Source of the DNA: SIG565 sp045594065
GTDB lineage: Bacteria > Bacillota > Clostridia > Oscillospirales > Acutalibacteraceae
DNA: 10,909 nucleotides
Assembly: GCA_045594065.1 (NCBI GenBank)
Contig: JAZNXU010000006.1
Span: 1-10,909 of the forward strand
Direction: 5' to 3'
Position 1 is the stretch's first letter. Each line of letters begins with the position of its first letter. Below are positions 1 through 6,851 of the stretch, in pieces. The notes below the pieces were generated by a model, which had not been told where the DNA came from, did not search any database, and saw nothing but the letters and a program-made list of their open reading frames with translations. A program made the position numbers and the translations under genes.

Positions 1-2
1 CT

Positions 3-1433
3 TGGCCTCCGACTTTCTTAGCTTATAAAGCGCCGCATGATGTAGATAAACGAATAGATAGTTTAAATAAGATGATTGAAGAAACAAAAGCAGCTACTGA
101 GGAAGCAAAATATCAGGCACTAATTAGTTCAGCAATGGCAAAAAGAAACAGATATGAGTCTATTAAAAAACTCTCTGAAATTATACATAAATATCCTGAA
201 AAGCCAGATGCTTATGTTATAAGAGGCTTTATGTACGATGATATAAAGAAATACGATTTTGCTATAACGGAATATGAGACAGCAAGAAAGTTTGGATGTG
301 ATATGACAACCTACTATAATAGCATGGGAATTGCTTTTAGTAATAAAGGAAATCATAAAAAAGCTATAGATTTATATTCTAAAGCTATTAAACTTGATCC
401 AAATGATTCGTCGTACTATTGTAATAGAGCTTGTTCTTATGATGATATGGGTGAATTGGAAAAAGCTCTTCAAGATTATGCAAAAGCAATTGAAATTGAC
501 CCAGACTCTTATGAAGCATATTTTAATAGGAATTTTACTTACGATAAATTATGGCGCACAGAAAATGACACTAAAAAGCGCGATGAATATATTCAAAACA
601 GAAAAGAAGATTTAGAGAAATCAATCGACTTGAATCCAGAAAACGATAAAGCTGCAAAATTGCTCAAAAAGTTCATGAGTGAATTAATGGAAAAAGATAT
701 TATCGAAAGTCCGTTAGATAGAATTGCAGAAATGGATGAAAAAATAGCCGATGTTAATAAAGAAACCGGAAATACGGCCGAAGCATTTCGCTTTTATAAT
801 GATGCTCTGGATTATCACACAAAACAAGTGTACGTAGATAAAAAAGAGAGCCATAACGATGATATTGACAGAATAGTTAATAAAATAATCGAATTGATAT
901 TGAATAAAAATGAATCTGATAAAATTGAAATAAATAAGAAAACAAATCCCATATTAGTCGCTAGAATAGCATCCATGGGTTATAAATGTTACATCGATGG
1001 AGATAAGGCAAATGCAGAAAATCTATTTTTATCAATACTTCCTCTTGATGGTTCGGCATTGAATTTGGCGTTTATGAAAAGACGCAATGAAACTGTTGCC
1101 ACTAAGGAATCGGTTAACGAATTACTTAATATGGTTGAAAATAAGAGTTCCGCTATTTGGTGTATAAATTCAGCACTTTGCTATGTTGATGGAATAGATG
1201 TTGAGCCAAATTGGGATATAGCTATAAAGATCGTTAGCAGTGCATCTAATGATATTGACGATGCTATTGAATGGTGGTCTAATGAGGATGTTGTTGGCAC
1301 TGTAGAAAGTAATGTCGTATTTTTGCTTTTGATTTTCTCAAAACATCTTTCAGAGGATTCTACATCAGTAATAAAACGAATACATACCGCCGAAGAAGCA
1401 GGTTATATTATACCGGAAGAATATAAATTATAA
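3..1433 (+). CDS. Tetratricopeptide-repeat protein, 5' end outside the window
   Basis: The gene is a TPR-repeat protein of unknown role; TPR helices usually bind partner proteins. The reading frame is open without a stop from base 3. The first in-frame ATG is at 72, but it has no Shine-Dalgarno sequence. The 23 residues before it run smoothly into a charged, coiled-coil-like stretch (KRIDSLNKMIEET), so the real start probably lies upstream. Counting from the ATG at 72, about three to four TPR units span residues 46-190, with typical motifs such as AIDLYSKAIKLDP and ALQDYAKAIEIDP; the last unit carries a short charged insertion. Residues 200-453 are acidic and probably helical, with no family I recognise. 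I see no signal peptide or membrane segment in the visible part, so it is probably cytoplasmic. The gene is visibly richer in A+T than the genes to its right. It ends 4 bp before a strong terminator. Confidence 0.8.
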   Translation, partial: WPPTFLAYKAPHDVDKRIDSLNKMIEETKAATEEAKYQALISSAMAKRNRYESIKKLSEIIHKYPEKPDAYVIRGFMYDDIKKYDFAITEYETARKFGCDMTTYYNSMGIAFSNKGNHKKAIDLYSKAIKLDPNDSSYYCNRACSYDDMGELEKALQDYAKAIEIDPDSYEAYFNRNFTYDKLWRTENDTKKRDEYIQNRKEDLEKSIDLNPENDKAAKLLKKFMSELMEKDIIESPLDRIAEMDEKIADVNKETGNTAEAFRFYNDALDYHTKQVYVDKKESHNDDIDRIVNKIIELILNKNESDKIEINKKTNPILVARIASMGYKCYIDGDKANAENLFLSILPLDGSALNLAFMKRRNETVATKESVNELLNMVENKSSAIWCINSALCYVDGIDVEPNWDIAIKIVSSASNDIDDAIEWWSNEDVVGTVESNVVFLLLIFSKHLSEDSTSVIKRIHTAEEAGYIIPEEYKL

Positions 1434-1437
1434 TGTT

Positions 1438-1466
1438 AGGGCTGAGAGTATTTTGCTCTCAGCCCT
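1438..1466 (+). terminator. Intrinsic terminator of the TPR gene
   Basis: A perfect 11-bp stem (1438-1448 pairing with 1456-1466, sequence AGGGCTGAGAG) closes a 7-nt loop. A T-rich stretch follows. It begins 4 bp after the TAA of the TPR gene and faces the leftward tRNA-Leu terminator, so the two units are insulated from each other. Confidence 0.88.
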
Positions 1467-1508
1467 ATTAATTATTTTTGTTAAAATTAGGATACTCTAC
1501 AAAAACAA

Positions 1509-1550
1509 TAAATCCGAACCCATCTCCAACTATGAGAAGGTTCGAATTTA
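1509..1550 (-). terminator. Intrinsic terminator of the tRNA-Leu unit
   Basis: Read leftward, a 12-bp stem (1539-1550 with 1509-1520, one G-U pair) is followed by the T-rich run TTGTTTTTG at 1508-1500. It begins 8 bp beyond the CCA end of the tRNA, so it is the natural end of that transcript. Confidence 0.85.
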
Positions 1551-1557
1551 TACTGTT

Positions 1558-1644
1558 TGGTGCCGCTGACCGGACTTGAACCGGTACGGAGTCACCCCCG
1601 AGGGATTTTAAGTCCCTTGTGTCTGCCTATTCCACCACAGCGGC
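1558..1644 (-). tRNA. tRNA-Leu, anticodon UAA, CCA encoded
   Basis: This is a type II (long variable arm) tRNA of 87 nt including a genome-encoded CCA at 1560-1558. The acceptor strands GCCGCTG and CAGCGGC pair over 7 bp with discriminator A. The anticodon stem AGGGA/TCCCT encloses the loop CTTAAAA, giving anticodon TAA, which reads UUA and by wobble UUG. The variable arm CGGGGGTGACTCCG and the T arm ACCGG/TTCAAGT/CCGGT are intact, so the gene should be functional. Position 32 is C, the base type modified by the TtcA family whose gene lies just upstream on the same strand; a specific link is only a guess. The 5' end (nucleotides 1-22) is duplicated upstream at 1796-1818. Confidence 0.96.
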
Positions 1645-1818
1645 ATATATTCTATTTTCTACTGCTTACAATTAATTGTTTGTGTGACTCTTGCGGTGCC
1701 CAAAAGTTGCTTCCGTCTTGGAGCGACGGCAACTTTTGACCGCGGCGCCTTTTCAGCCTTCACTTTTTCACCCACTGGGTGCGTTCGGCTGAAAACTGCC
1801 TATTCCACCACAGCGGCA
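1623..1818 (-). repeat. 23-bp direct repeat of the tRNA-Leu 5' end flanking a structured insert
   Basis: The 23 bases at 1623-1645 (tRNA nucleotides 1-22 plus the T before G1) recur exactly at 1796-1818; the flanking bases differ at both ends. The copies are 173 bp apart. Between them lie an AT-rich stretch (1646-1692) and two hairpins (1695-1749 and 1750-1795), the second abutting the distal copy. The distal copy stops inside the D loop, so it is a fragment and cannot fold as a tRNA. The arrangement resembles insertion of a small element with re-creation of the tRNA 5' end, or the remnant of a tandem tRNA duplication. The sequence does not decide between these. Confidence 0.75.
1695..1795. 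repeat. Two adjacent hairpins, possible miniature element or structured leader RNA
   Basis: Hairpin A has a 6-bp outer stem (GGTGCC 1695-1700 with GGCGCC 1744-1749, one wobble), a perfect 10-bp inner stem (CAAAAGTTGC 1701-1710 with 1729-1738) and a small apical stem at 1714-1717/1725-1728. Hairpin B has a perfect 9-bp stem (TTTTCAGCC 1750-1758 with 1787-1795) and an inner CACCC/GGGTG stem at 1769-1773/1777-1781. It is locally GC-richer than the surrounding DNA. There is no credible coding frame and no T-box, riboswitch or transposase hallmark that I recognise. It lies within the predicted tRNA-Leu precursor transcript. Confidence 0.6.
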
Positions 1819-1849
1819 ATTATTATGTTAGTGCTACAAGCACTTAAAT

Positions 1850-1878
1850 ATAATATAATATTTATTACCTTTTGTCAA
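1850..1878 (-). promoter_or_regulatory. SigA-type promoter driving the tRNA-Leu unit
   Basis: Read leftward, a consensus -35 TTGACA (1878-1873), a 17-bp spacer and a -10 TATTAT (1855-1850) predict a start near 1844. The RNA would begin with a small hairpin (1844-1840 with 1834-1830), then the partial tRNA copy, the two hairpins and the full tRNA about 200 nt downstream. The -35 lies 6 bp past the ttcA stop codon. I see no comparably good promoter directly upstream of the intact tRNA. Confidence 0.75.
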
Positions 1879-1884
1879 GAACTT

Positions 1885-2730
1885 TTACATTTCAATCTTA
1901 AAATTTTTATCAAACATTTCTTTAAATTCGTGTAATGTACCGTCGTCGCGTTCGCGCAATCCCACAACATTTCCGATATTCACATTATGCATACTGCGGA
2001 AGATATTATCGGCGGCATTTGGATTGATTTTGCAAATATCGGCAATAATCTGCTTAGTTTCTTTTCTTTTCGAAAGCCCCTCAAACTGCTCGCTTTTCTC
2101 GGTGAAGCGGCAAGCGCAGGCGAGGAAATGCAGATCGTTTGAGGTTGCCCAATTTATAATGTCCTTTTCCTTTACTTTATACAGCGGGCGGATAAGCTCC
2201 ATACCCTCGAAATTGGTGCTTCTAAGTTTCGGAAGCATCGTTTTGATTTCACTCGAGTACATCATACTCATAAGCAGGGTTTCAATGGCATCATCAAAAT
2301 GGTGACCGAGGGCGATTTTATTACAGCCGAGCTCGCGCGCCTTGGCATAAAGGTTACCCCTACGCATACGGGCGCACAAATAACAGGGCGAGCCGCCCGC
2401 CTCGGAAACAGAATCGAAAATAGTGGTTTCAAAAATATTAACGGGAATATTCAAAAGGCGTGCGTTGCTTTCAATTAGTTCTCGGTTTTCTTTATTATAT
2501 CCCGGATCCATAACAATAAATTCAAGGCTGAACGGCACTTCGCTATGTCGGCAAAGCTGCTGCATACACTTAGCCATCAACACCGAATCTTTACCGCCCG
2601 AAATGCAAACGGCAATTTTGTCGCCCGCGCTTATTAAGTCATACTCTTTAACTGCGGCAACAAAGTTATTCCATATTTTTTTGCGATAGCGTTTTATAAT
2701 ACTGCGTTCAATTTCAATATGTCTTTCCAT
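1885..2730 (-). CDS. ttcA: TtcA-family tRNA 2-thiocytidine synthetase (PP-loop, Fe-S)
   Basis: The product is predicted to be a cytoplasmic ATP-dependent tRNA thiolase. Family members activate cytidine 32 of certain tRNAs with ATP and replace its oxygen with sulfur, using an iron-sulfur cluster. The 281-residue protein has the PP-loop SGGKDS at 44-49, the cysteine pair PCYLCARMRRG (C116, C119), the GHHFDDAIETL motif at 142-152 and the RPL...KEKDI segment at about 181-191. Further cysteines at 205 and 207 (ACACRF) match the place of the third cluster ligand in TtcA. It differs from TilS (tRNA-Ile lysidine synthetase), which lacks this cysteine pattern. The ATG at 2730 is preceded by GGAG 6 nt upstream. 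Its promoter lies inside the upstream terminator, and no terminator separates it from the tRNA-Leu promoter. The family assignment is firm; the exact tRNA substrates are unknown. Confidence 0.85.
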   Translation of the reverse strand: MERHIEIERSIIKRYRKKIWNNFVAAVKEYDLISAGDKIAVCISGGKDSVLMAKCMQQLCRHSEVPFSLEFIVMDPGYNKENRELIESNARLLNIPVNIFETTIFDSVSEAGGSPCYLCARMRRGNLYAKARELGCNKIALGHHFDDAIETLLMSMMYSSEIKTMLPKLRSTNFEGMELIRPLYKVKEKDIINWATSNDLHFLACACRFTEKSEQFEGLSKRKETKQIIADICKINPNAADNIFRSMHNVNIGNVVGLRERDDGTLHEFKEMFDKNFKIEM

Positions 2731-2749
2731 TTAATACTCCAAAAAGAAA

Positions 2750-2784
2750 AAAGGCGTTACAGTAATTATAACTGTAACGCCTTT
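2750..2784 (-). terminator. Intrinsic terminator of nhaC
   Basis: A perfect 14-bp stem (2771-2784 with 2750-2763, core AAAGGCGTTACAGT) closes a 7-nt loop. Read leftward, a T-rich run (TTTTTTCTTTTT, interrupted by one C) follows. It starts 14 bp past the nhaC stop codon. The hairpin is nearly symmetrical but no rightward gene reads into it. The loop carries the -10 hexamer of the ttcA promoter. Confidence 0.88.
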
Positions 2785-2793
2785 ATTTTTCAA
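2765..2793 (-). promoter_or_regulatory. ttcA promoter nested in the nhaC terminator
   Basis: Read leftward, -35 TTGAAA (2793-2788), a 17-bp spacer and a perfect -10 TATAAT (2770-2765) lie across the terminator. The spacer is one hairpin arm and the -10 is in the loop. Transcription would start in the distal arm, so the new RNA carries only half of the hairpin and escapes termination. It reaches the ttcA ribosome binding site (GGAG, 2740-2737) about 20 nt later. Confidence 0.75.
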
Positions 2794-2798
2794 GTTGT

Positions 2799-4376
2799 TT
2801 ATGCCTTTTTCTTTGTTGCCATCTTAATTACAAAGAGTGTGCCAATAGTGAGAACGGTTGAAATTGCAAGGCAAATCCAAGCATTCTGAACGAAGCCAGC
2901 TATTATGTAGGAAACAAAGGATATTCCTGCAACTGTTAATGCATAAGGCAGCTGAGTTGATACATGGTTGATATGGTCGCACTGTGCGCCCGCCGATGAC
3001 ATAATTGTGGTATCTGAAATGGGTGAGCAATGGTCACCGCAAACAGCACCTGCAAGGCAAGCAGACATACCCATTGTGCCGAGGGCAGAGCCAACCGGGA
3101 AAATTCCGAGCACAATCGGAATGAGAATACCGAATGTACCCCAAGAAGTACCTGTTGCAAAGGCAATCGCACAAGCAACAACAAAGATAATAGCGGGCAG
3201 GAATGTCTGTAAACTTCCTGCAGAAGAAAGCGCACCGCTTACAAATGTATCGGAATCAAGTAAACCTGTCATATTTTTAAGCGCTGTTGCCATTGTTAAG
3301 ATAAGAATGGCGGGTACCATTGCAATAAAGCCCTTCGGAATGCACTCCATAGCCTCTTTAAAGGTAACAAGGCGGCGTGCAACGAAGTAAATTACAGTAA
3401 CAACAAGTGCCACAAGTCCACCCCAAGGAAGTCCTATGGTAGAATCGGTCGCACCGAAAGCCTGAGTGAAAGAGAGAGTTCCATCCTGACCAATATAATA
3501 AAGCGCATACACGCAAATGCCGATAAGTACAACAATGGGGAAAATAAGGTCGATAATTTTGGCTCTGGGATTGCCTTCGTCCTTTTCATCTTCAACCGAT
3601 GCGAATATGTTTTCAATTGCAACCTGCTTTTCATACTGCTTCATCGGGCCATAGTCAAGCTTCATAAGAGTAATTGCGATAATGAAAACAAAGGTCATAA
3701 GCGAATAGAAGTTATAGGGGATTGCCTTTATAAAATAGGCAAAGCCATCTGCCGCGATTCCTTGTTCCTTGAATACGCCTGTTACAGCGGCAGCCCAGGA
3801 AGAAATAGGAGCAATCATACAAACGGGAGCTGCAGTAGCATCAATTAAATAAGCAAGCTTTTCGCGCGACATTTTTGCCTTATCGGTGACAGGGCGCATA
3901 ACCGCACCTACGGTTAAGCAATTGAAATAGTCGTCGATAAAAATAAGTACGCCGAAAACAAAGGTGGCAAGTGAGGCACCAACTTTTGTCTTTACATTCT
4001 TAGCAGCCCATCTACCGAAAGCCTGAGAGCCGCCAGCCTTATTAAGCAGAGCAACAATAATACCGAGAAGCACAAGAAAAATAAACACACCCGCTGTGTC
4101 TGATACCGCTCCGATAAAACCATCATTTGTGATTAAATCAACCGTTTTTAAGGGTTTAAAGCCTGTAGCTAAAAGACCACCCGCTAAAATACCAACAAAG
4201 AGAGACGAATAAACCTCTTTGGTGATAAGGGCAAGTCCGATAGCGATTACAGGCGGGAAGAGTGACCAGAGTGTGCCTACGGGCGAAGTGATACTACCTG
4301 TAAACGCACAGAGCACTCCGAACGCTACTACAAATGCAACTATGAGTAGCTTAGGGATGATTTTCTTTGCTGTCAT
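2799..4376 (-). CDS. nhaC: NhaC-family Na+/H+ antiporter
   Basis: The product is an inner-membrane secondary transporter of the NhaC family. Members exchange Na+ for H+, and some relatives exchange organic acids such as malate and lactate. The 525-residue protein is strongly hydrophobic, with roughly a dozen predicted helices. Family hallmarks are FIDDYFNCLTVGAVMRP near residues 146-162, the DATAAPVCMIAPISSWAA segment just after it, and CGDHCSPISDTTIMSS near the C-terminus. The frame can be opened 5 codons earlier at a TTG (4391), but that TTG is immediately followed by the GGAGG (4389-4385). The ATG at 4376, 8 nt after GGAGG, is therefore the start. The gene has its own strong promoter starting at the azlD stop codon and a strong terminator behind it. 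The exact substrate cannot be read from the sequence. Confidence 0.9.
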   Translation of the reverse strand: MTAKKIIPKLLIVAFVVAFGVLCAFTGSITSPVGTLWSLFPPVIAIGLALITKEVYSSLFVGILAGGLLATGFKPLKTVDLITNDGFIGAVSDTAGVFIFLVLLGIIVALLNKAGGSQAFGRWAAKNVKTKVGASLATFVFGVLIFIDDYFNCLTVGAVMRPVTDKAKMSREKLAYLIDATAAPVCMIAPISSWAAAVTGVFKEQGIAADGFAYFIKAIPYNFYSLMTFVFIIAITLMKLDYGPMKQYEKQVAIENIFASVEDEKDEGNPRAKIIDLIFPIVVLIGICVYALYYIGQDGTLSFTQAFGATDSTIGLPWGGLVALVVTVIYFVARRLVTFKEAMECIPKGFIAMVPAILILTMATALKNMTGLLDSDTFVSGALSSAGSLQTFLPAIIFVVACAIAFATGTSWGTFGILIPIVLGIFPVGSALGTMGMSACLAGAVCGDHCSPISDTTIMSSAGAQCDHINHVSTQLPYALTVAGISFVSYIIAGFVQNAWICLAISTVLTIGTLFVIKMATKKKA

Positions 4377-4409
4377 TTTGTTTTCCTCCAAACCTTTTTA
4401 ACTACGAAA

Positions 4410-4438
4410 ATATTACCATATTAGCGATAAGTTGTCAA
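4410..4438 (-). promoter_or_regulatory. SigA-type promoter of nhaC
   Basis: Read leftward, consensus -35 TTGACA (4438-4433), a 17-bp spacer and -10 TAATAT (4415-4410) lie 34 bp before the nhaC ATG. The -35 directly abuts the azlD stop codon (4441-4439). No terminator lies between, so nhaC can also receive read-through from the MATE-azlCD operon. Confidence 0.82.
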
Positions 4439-4747
4439 CTATATTAAACTAATAATAAGCTCTGTTATAAAAACTGCCGCGCAGCTGCCTGCCGCCACCA
4501 CAACAAGGCTCCGCTTGCAAAGCGCCAATATAACCGCCACGGCAAACGCCGCTATGCCCGACACTAAATGCTCTGTAGCCATAAATATTGCGGGAACAGT
4601 CATAGCCGTTAAGCAGGACACCGGAATATATTTTAAAAACGCCTTTATGTATTTATTTTTTATTTCCTTGCGAAATACCGTCATAGGCAGCATACGAATG
4701 AGATATGTTGTAAGTGCCATAACGAGAATGTAAGCATAAATACTCAT
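4439..4747 (-). CDS. azlD: AzlD-family small subunit of branched-chain amino acid exporter
   Basis: The product is the small membrane partner of AzlC. In Bacillus subtilis and relatives the AzlC-AzlD pair exports branched-chain amino acids and analogues. The 102-residue protein has about four hydrophobic segments. It carries the family motif TTYLIRMLPM near the N-terminus and YIPVSCLTAMTVPAI in the middle, and its length is normal for the family. An in-frame ATG at 4777 would add 10 residues. The ATG at 4747 is preferred because GGAGGTGG lies 4 nt upstream and the homologous sequence begins there. The start overlaps the azlC stop in a TAATG junction, which implies translational coupling and fixed stoichiometry. 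Its TAG stop touches the nhaC promoter. Confidence 0.88.
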   Translation of the reverse strand: MSIYAYILVMALTTYLIRMLPMTVFRKEIKNKYIKAFLKYIPVSCLTAMTVPAIFMATEHLVSGIAAFAVAVILALCKRSLVVVAAGSCAAVFITELIISLI

Positions 4748-5442
4748 TAGTCCACCTCCGGAAAGAGAAAGGCACAAATGCCCGCGGCAACAACAGTGGT
4801 TATAACTACCGAAATACCGCCTGAAAACGAGCTAAGACTCGGAACAAAGGCGAAAAGGCAGGAAATCACGGACGCAAACAGCACCGCAACCACCATTGAT
4901 TTATCTTTTTTCAAGTTCGGTACCACTATTGCCACAAACATACCGTAAAGCGCAACACCTAATGCCACCGTAAGGCTTGCGGGAAGTATTATTCCGGCGA
5001 ACGCACCGAGGAATGTGCCGAGTGTCCAACCGATTATAGGCATAGGACCTAAACCGAACATATATGGCTTGGTGAGCTTTTTTTCGCGTGACATTGCAAT
5101 GGCGAAAATCTCATCGGTATTATAAAAAGAAATTATAAGGCGCGATAAAAAGCCAAAATCTGCACCGAGGCGTTGCGAGAGAGCAAGGCTCATAAGCGCG
5201 TAACGGCTGTTGATTACCGCTTGGGTTATTACCATATTAATAAGCGGAGCCGATGCCGCTATTACCGACAGCGCGGCAAACTGGCCCGCACTTGTTAAAT
5301 TGGTAAGAGAAATAAGGGTAGCTTCAAGCACCTTTATGCCTAAAGACAGCGCCGAGATGCCAAAGCCGAAGCTCACGGCAAAATAGCCCACCCCAACAGG
5401 CAGGCTATCCCTTATTCCGCTAAGAAACTCTTTTCTCTTCAT
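4747..5442 (-). CDS. azlC: AzlC-family large subunit of branched-chain amino acid exporter
   Basis: The product is the main membrane subunit of an AzlCD-type exporter. The 231-residue protein begins with the typical block FLSGIRDSLPVGVGYFAVSF (residues 6-25). It contains NLTSAGQFA (48-56), INSRYALMSLAL (77-88) and NTDEIFAIA (108-116), all AzlC landmarks, followed by several hydrophobic helices. The ATG at 5442 lies inside the end of the MATE gene; the frames overlap by 23 bp. The only upstream purine run is a poor AAAGGG about 12 nt away, so translation probably depends on ribosomes finishing the MATE gene. It is followed by azlD with a 1-nt overlap. Substrate specificity (leucine, isoleucine, valine or other amino acids) is inferred from the family only. 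Confidence 0.88.
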   Translation of the reverse strand: MKRKEFLSGIRDSLPVGVGYFAVSFGFGISALSLGIKVLEATLISLTNLTSAGQFAALSVIAASAPLINMVITQAVINSRYALMSLALSQRLGADFGFLSRLIISFYNTDEIFAIAMSREKKLTKPYMFGLGPMPIIGWTLGTFLGAFAGIILPASLTVALGVALYGMFVAIVVPNLKKDKSMVVAVLFASVISCLFAFVPSLSSFSGGISVVITTVVAAGICAFLFPEVD

Positions 5443-6799
5443 ACTTTTTTGAAACCCTTTTAAATATAATACTAAACGCTACAAGCTGACAAATTATACA
5501 GCAAACCCACGAAATCGGATAGGAAATATAAAGACTACCTAGGCTGTGGAATGCAGGGATTCTAAAGATTGTTAAAATCCAACCTATGCGAATTCCGCAA
5601 ACGCAGATAACCGAAATAAGCATAGGAACAAGTGTATTGCCAAGCCCCCTTATGGTGCCAGTTAAGGTCTCCATAATTCCGCACAAGAAATATGTCACAA
5701 ACCATGTAATGCGCAGCACCCCTACCGCAATCGCTTCGGGATTATCAGTTATATAAACAGAAAGCAGTTGCGGTGCAAAAGTAAACTCTAAAAGGCTGAG
5801 AACTAAGCCCACAACCGTAGCACAGCAGACACAAGTAGTAGTAATACGCTTTATGCGACCAAAATTTTTCGCACCCACATTCTGACCCACGAAATTAACC
5901 GACGTTTGAGAAAATGCATTGATTGAAATATAGGTAAATCCCTCAATGCTTGAAGCGGCAGCATTACCCGCAACGCTTGCCGCGCCGAAAGAATTGATTG
6001 AAGATTGAATAAGCACATTAGAAAGCGAGAAAATCGTGCTTTGTATTCCTGCTGAAATACCGATTGATATAATTCTTTTAAGCTGCTCGCTATATATTTT
6101 AAGTCGGGATATAAAGAGCTTACAGTCATCACGGCGTAGCATAAGCGCACGCACAACGAGCACCGCCGACACTGCCTGAGAAATAATTGTCGCAAGGGCT
6201 ACACCCGCAACATTCATATTAAAAAGCGTTACAAAAATAACATTGAGAACAACATTTATAACACCGCTTATTGCTAAGAACTTAAGCGGACTTTTAGTAT
6301 CGCCTGCCGCCCTTAAAATTGCGCCTCCGAAGTTGTATACCATACTTGGAATTGCGCCGCAAAAGTAAATTTTCATATAAACGGCGGATAAATTTATAAT
6401 ATCGGCGGGAGTATCCATAATCTTGAGCATTTTACCCGAAAAGCAAACGCCCACAACGGTGAGTATTGCGCCGGCGATGATTGCCAACGGGATTGCCGTA
6501 TGTATAATGCGATGAACAGTGCGTTTTTGCCCCGCACCAAGCGCCGTTGCAGCGGTAACGGTAACACCAACCGAAAAACCTACAAAAAAGTTAACAATAA
6601 GGTTAGTAAGTGAGCTTGTTGCACCCACCGCACCTACGGCATTACTGCCGCAAAAGCGACCAACCACTACTAGATCAGCGGCATTGAAAAGCAACTGCAG
6701 AATACCTGTAAGTATTATCGGCACGGTGTAGCGAATAACATTTACTAAAACAGGACCGGAACACATATCAATATTTCTTCTTGTATTCAAGAACACCAC
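5420..6799 (-). CDS. MATE-family multidrug/metabolite efflux transporter
   Basis: The product is a MATE (multi-antimicrobial extrusion) transporter, an inner-membrane exporter driven by a Na+ or H+ gradient. The protein of about 459 residues has two homologous hydrophobic halves, consistent with 12 helices. It includes the family blocks GILQLLFNAADLVVVGRF, GGAILRAAGDTKSPLKF and GTIRGLGNTLVPM. The start is ambiguous within four codons: GTG at 6799 or 6796, or TTG at 6790. All lie just after GAGGGCGG, and related proteins begin near the TTG-encoded position (NTRRNIDMCSGP). The gene is first in an operon with azlC and azlD, overlapping azlC by 23 bp. Whether it shares substrates with AzlCD is unknown. 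A clear promoter lies upstream. Confidence 0.9.
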   Translation of the reverse strand: MVFLNTRRNIDMCSGPVLVNVIRYTVPIILTGILQLLFNAADLVVVGRFCGSNAVGAVGATSSLTNLIVNFFVGFSVGVTVTAATALGAGQKRTVHRIIHTAIPLAIIAGAILTVVGVCFSGKMLKIMDTPADIINLSAVYMKIYFCGAIPSMVYNFGGAILRAAGDTKSPLKFLAISGVINVVLNVIFVTLFNMNVAGVALATIISQAVSAVLVVRALMLRRDDCKLFISRLKIYSEQLKRIISIGISAGIQSTIFSLSNVLIQSSINSFGAASVAGNAAASSIEGFTYISINAFSQTSVNFVGQNVGAKNFGRIKRITTTCVCCATVVGLVLSLLEFTFAPQLLSVYITDNPEAIAVGVLRITWFVTYFLCGIMETLTGTIRGLGNTLVPMLISVICVCGIRIGWILTIFRIPAFHSLGSLYISYPISWVCCIICQLVAFSIIFKRVSKKYEEKRVS

Positions 6800-6815
6800 C
6801 GCCCTCTAAGGCTTC

Positions 6816-6844
6816 ATTATAGCACCTTAAATTTGGTTTTTCAA
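6816..6844 (-). promoter_or_regulatory. SigA-type promoter of the MATE-azlC-azlD operon
   Basis: Read leftward, -35 TTGAAA (6844-6839), a 17-bp spacer and a perfect -10 TATAAT (6821-6816) lie just upstream of the MATE start. The leader is therefore very short (about 10-20 nt), leaving room only for the ribosome binding site. Confidence 0.8.
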
Positions 6845-6851
6845 CCCACTA

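Noticed and set aside
1558..1818. A group I intron in tRNA-Leu(UAA), known from cyanobacteria
   Set aside because: The tRNA at 1558-1644 is complete and uninterrupted; the extra copy is a 5' fragment upstream and not a split exon.
1646..1844. A T-box or other known riboswitch in the tRNA leader
   Set aside because: No T-box consensus (AGGGTGGNACCGCG-like), no specifier loop and no antiterminator are visible, and the downstream gene is a tRNA.
1557..1935. Two overlapping rightward open frames of 60 and 83 codons across the tRNA and hairpin region
   Set aside because: They run antisense through the tRNA-Leu gene and the hairpins, have no ribosome binding site and have no protein-like composition.
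1885..2730. TilS (tRNA-Ile lysidine synthetase) identity for the PP-loop gene
   Set aside because: The CxxC pair, the later cysteines and the RMRRG context fit TtcA, and the protein lacks the C-terminal domains common in TilS.
2968..3390. 140-codon rightward open frame inside nhaC
   Set aside because: It is an antisense shadow of a clear transporter gene, without a ribosome binding site or recognisable domain.
4377..4391. TTG start of nhaC at 4391
   Set aside because: The TTG directly abuts the GGAGG that serves the ATG at 4376, and no separate ribosome binding site precedes it.
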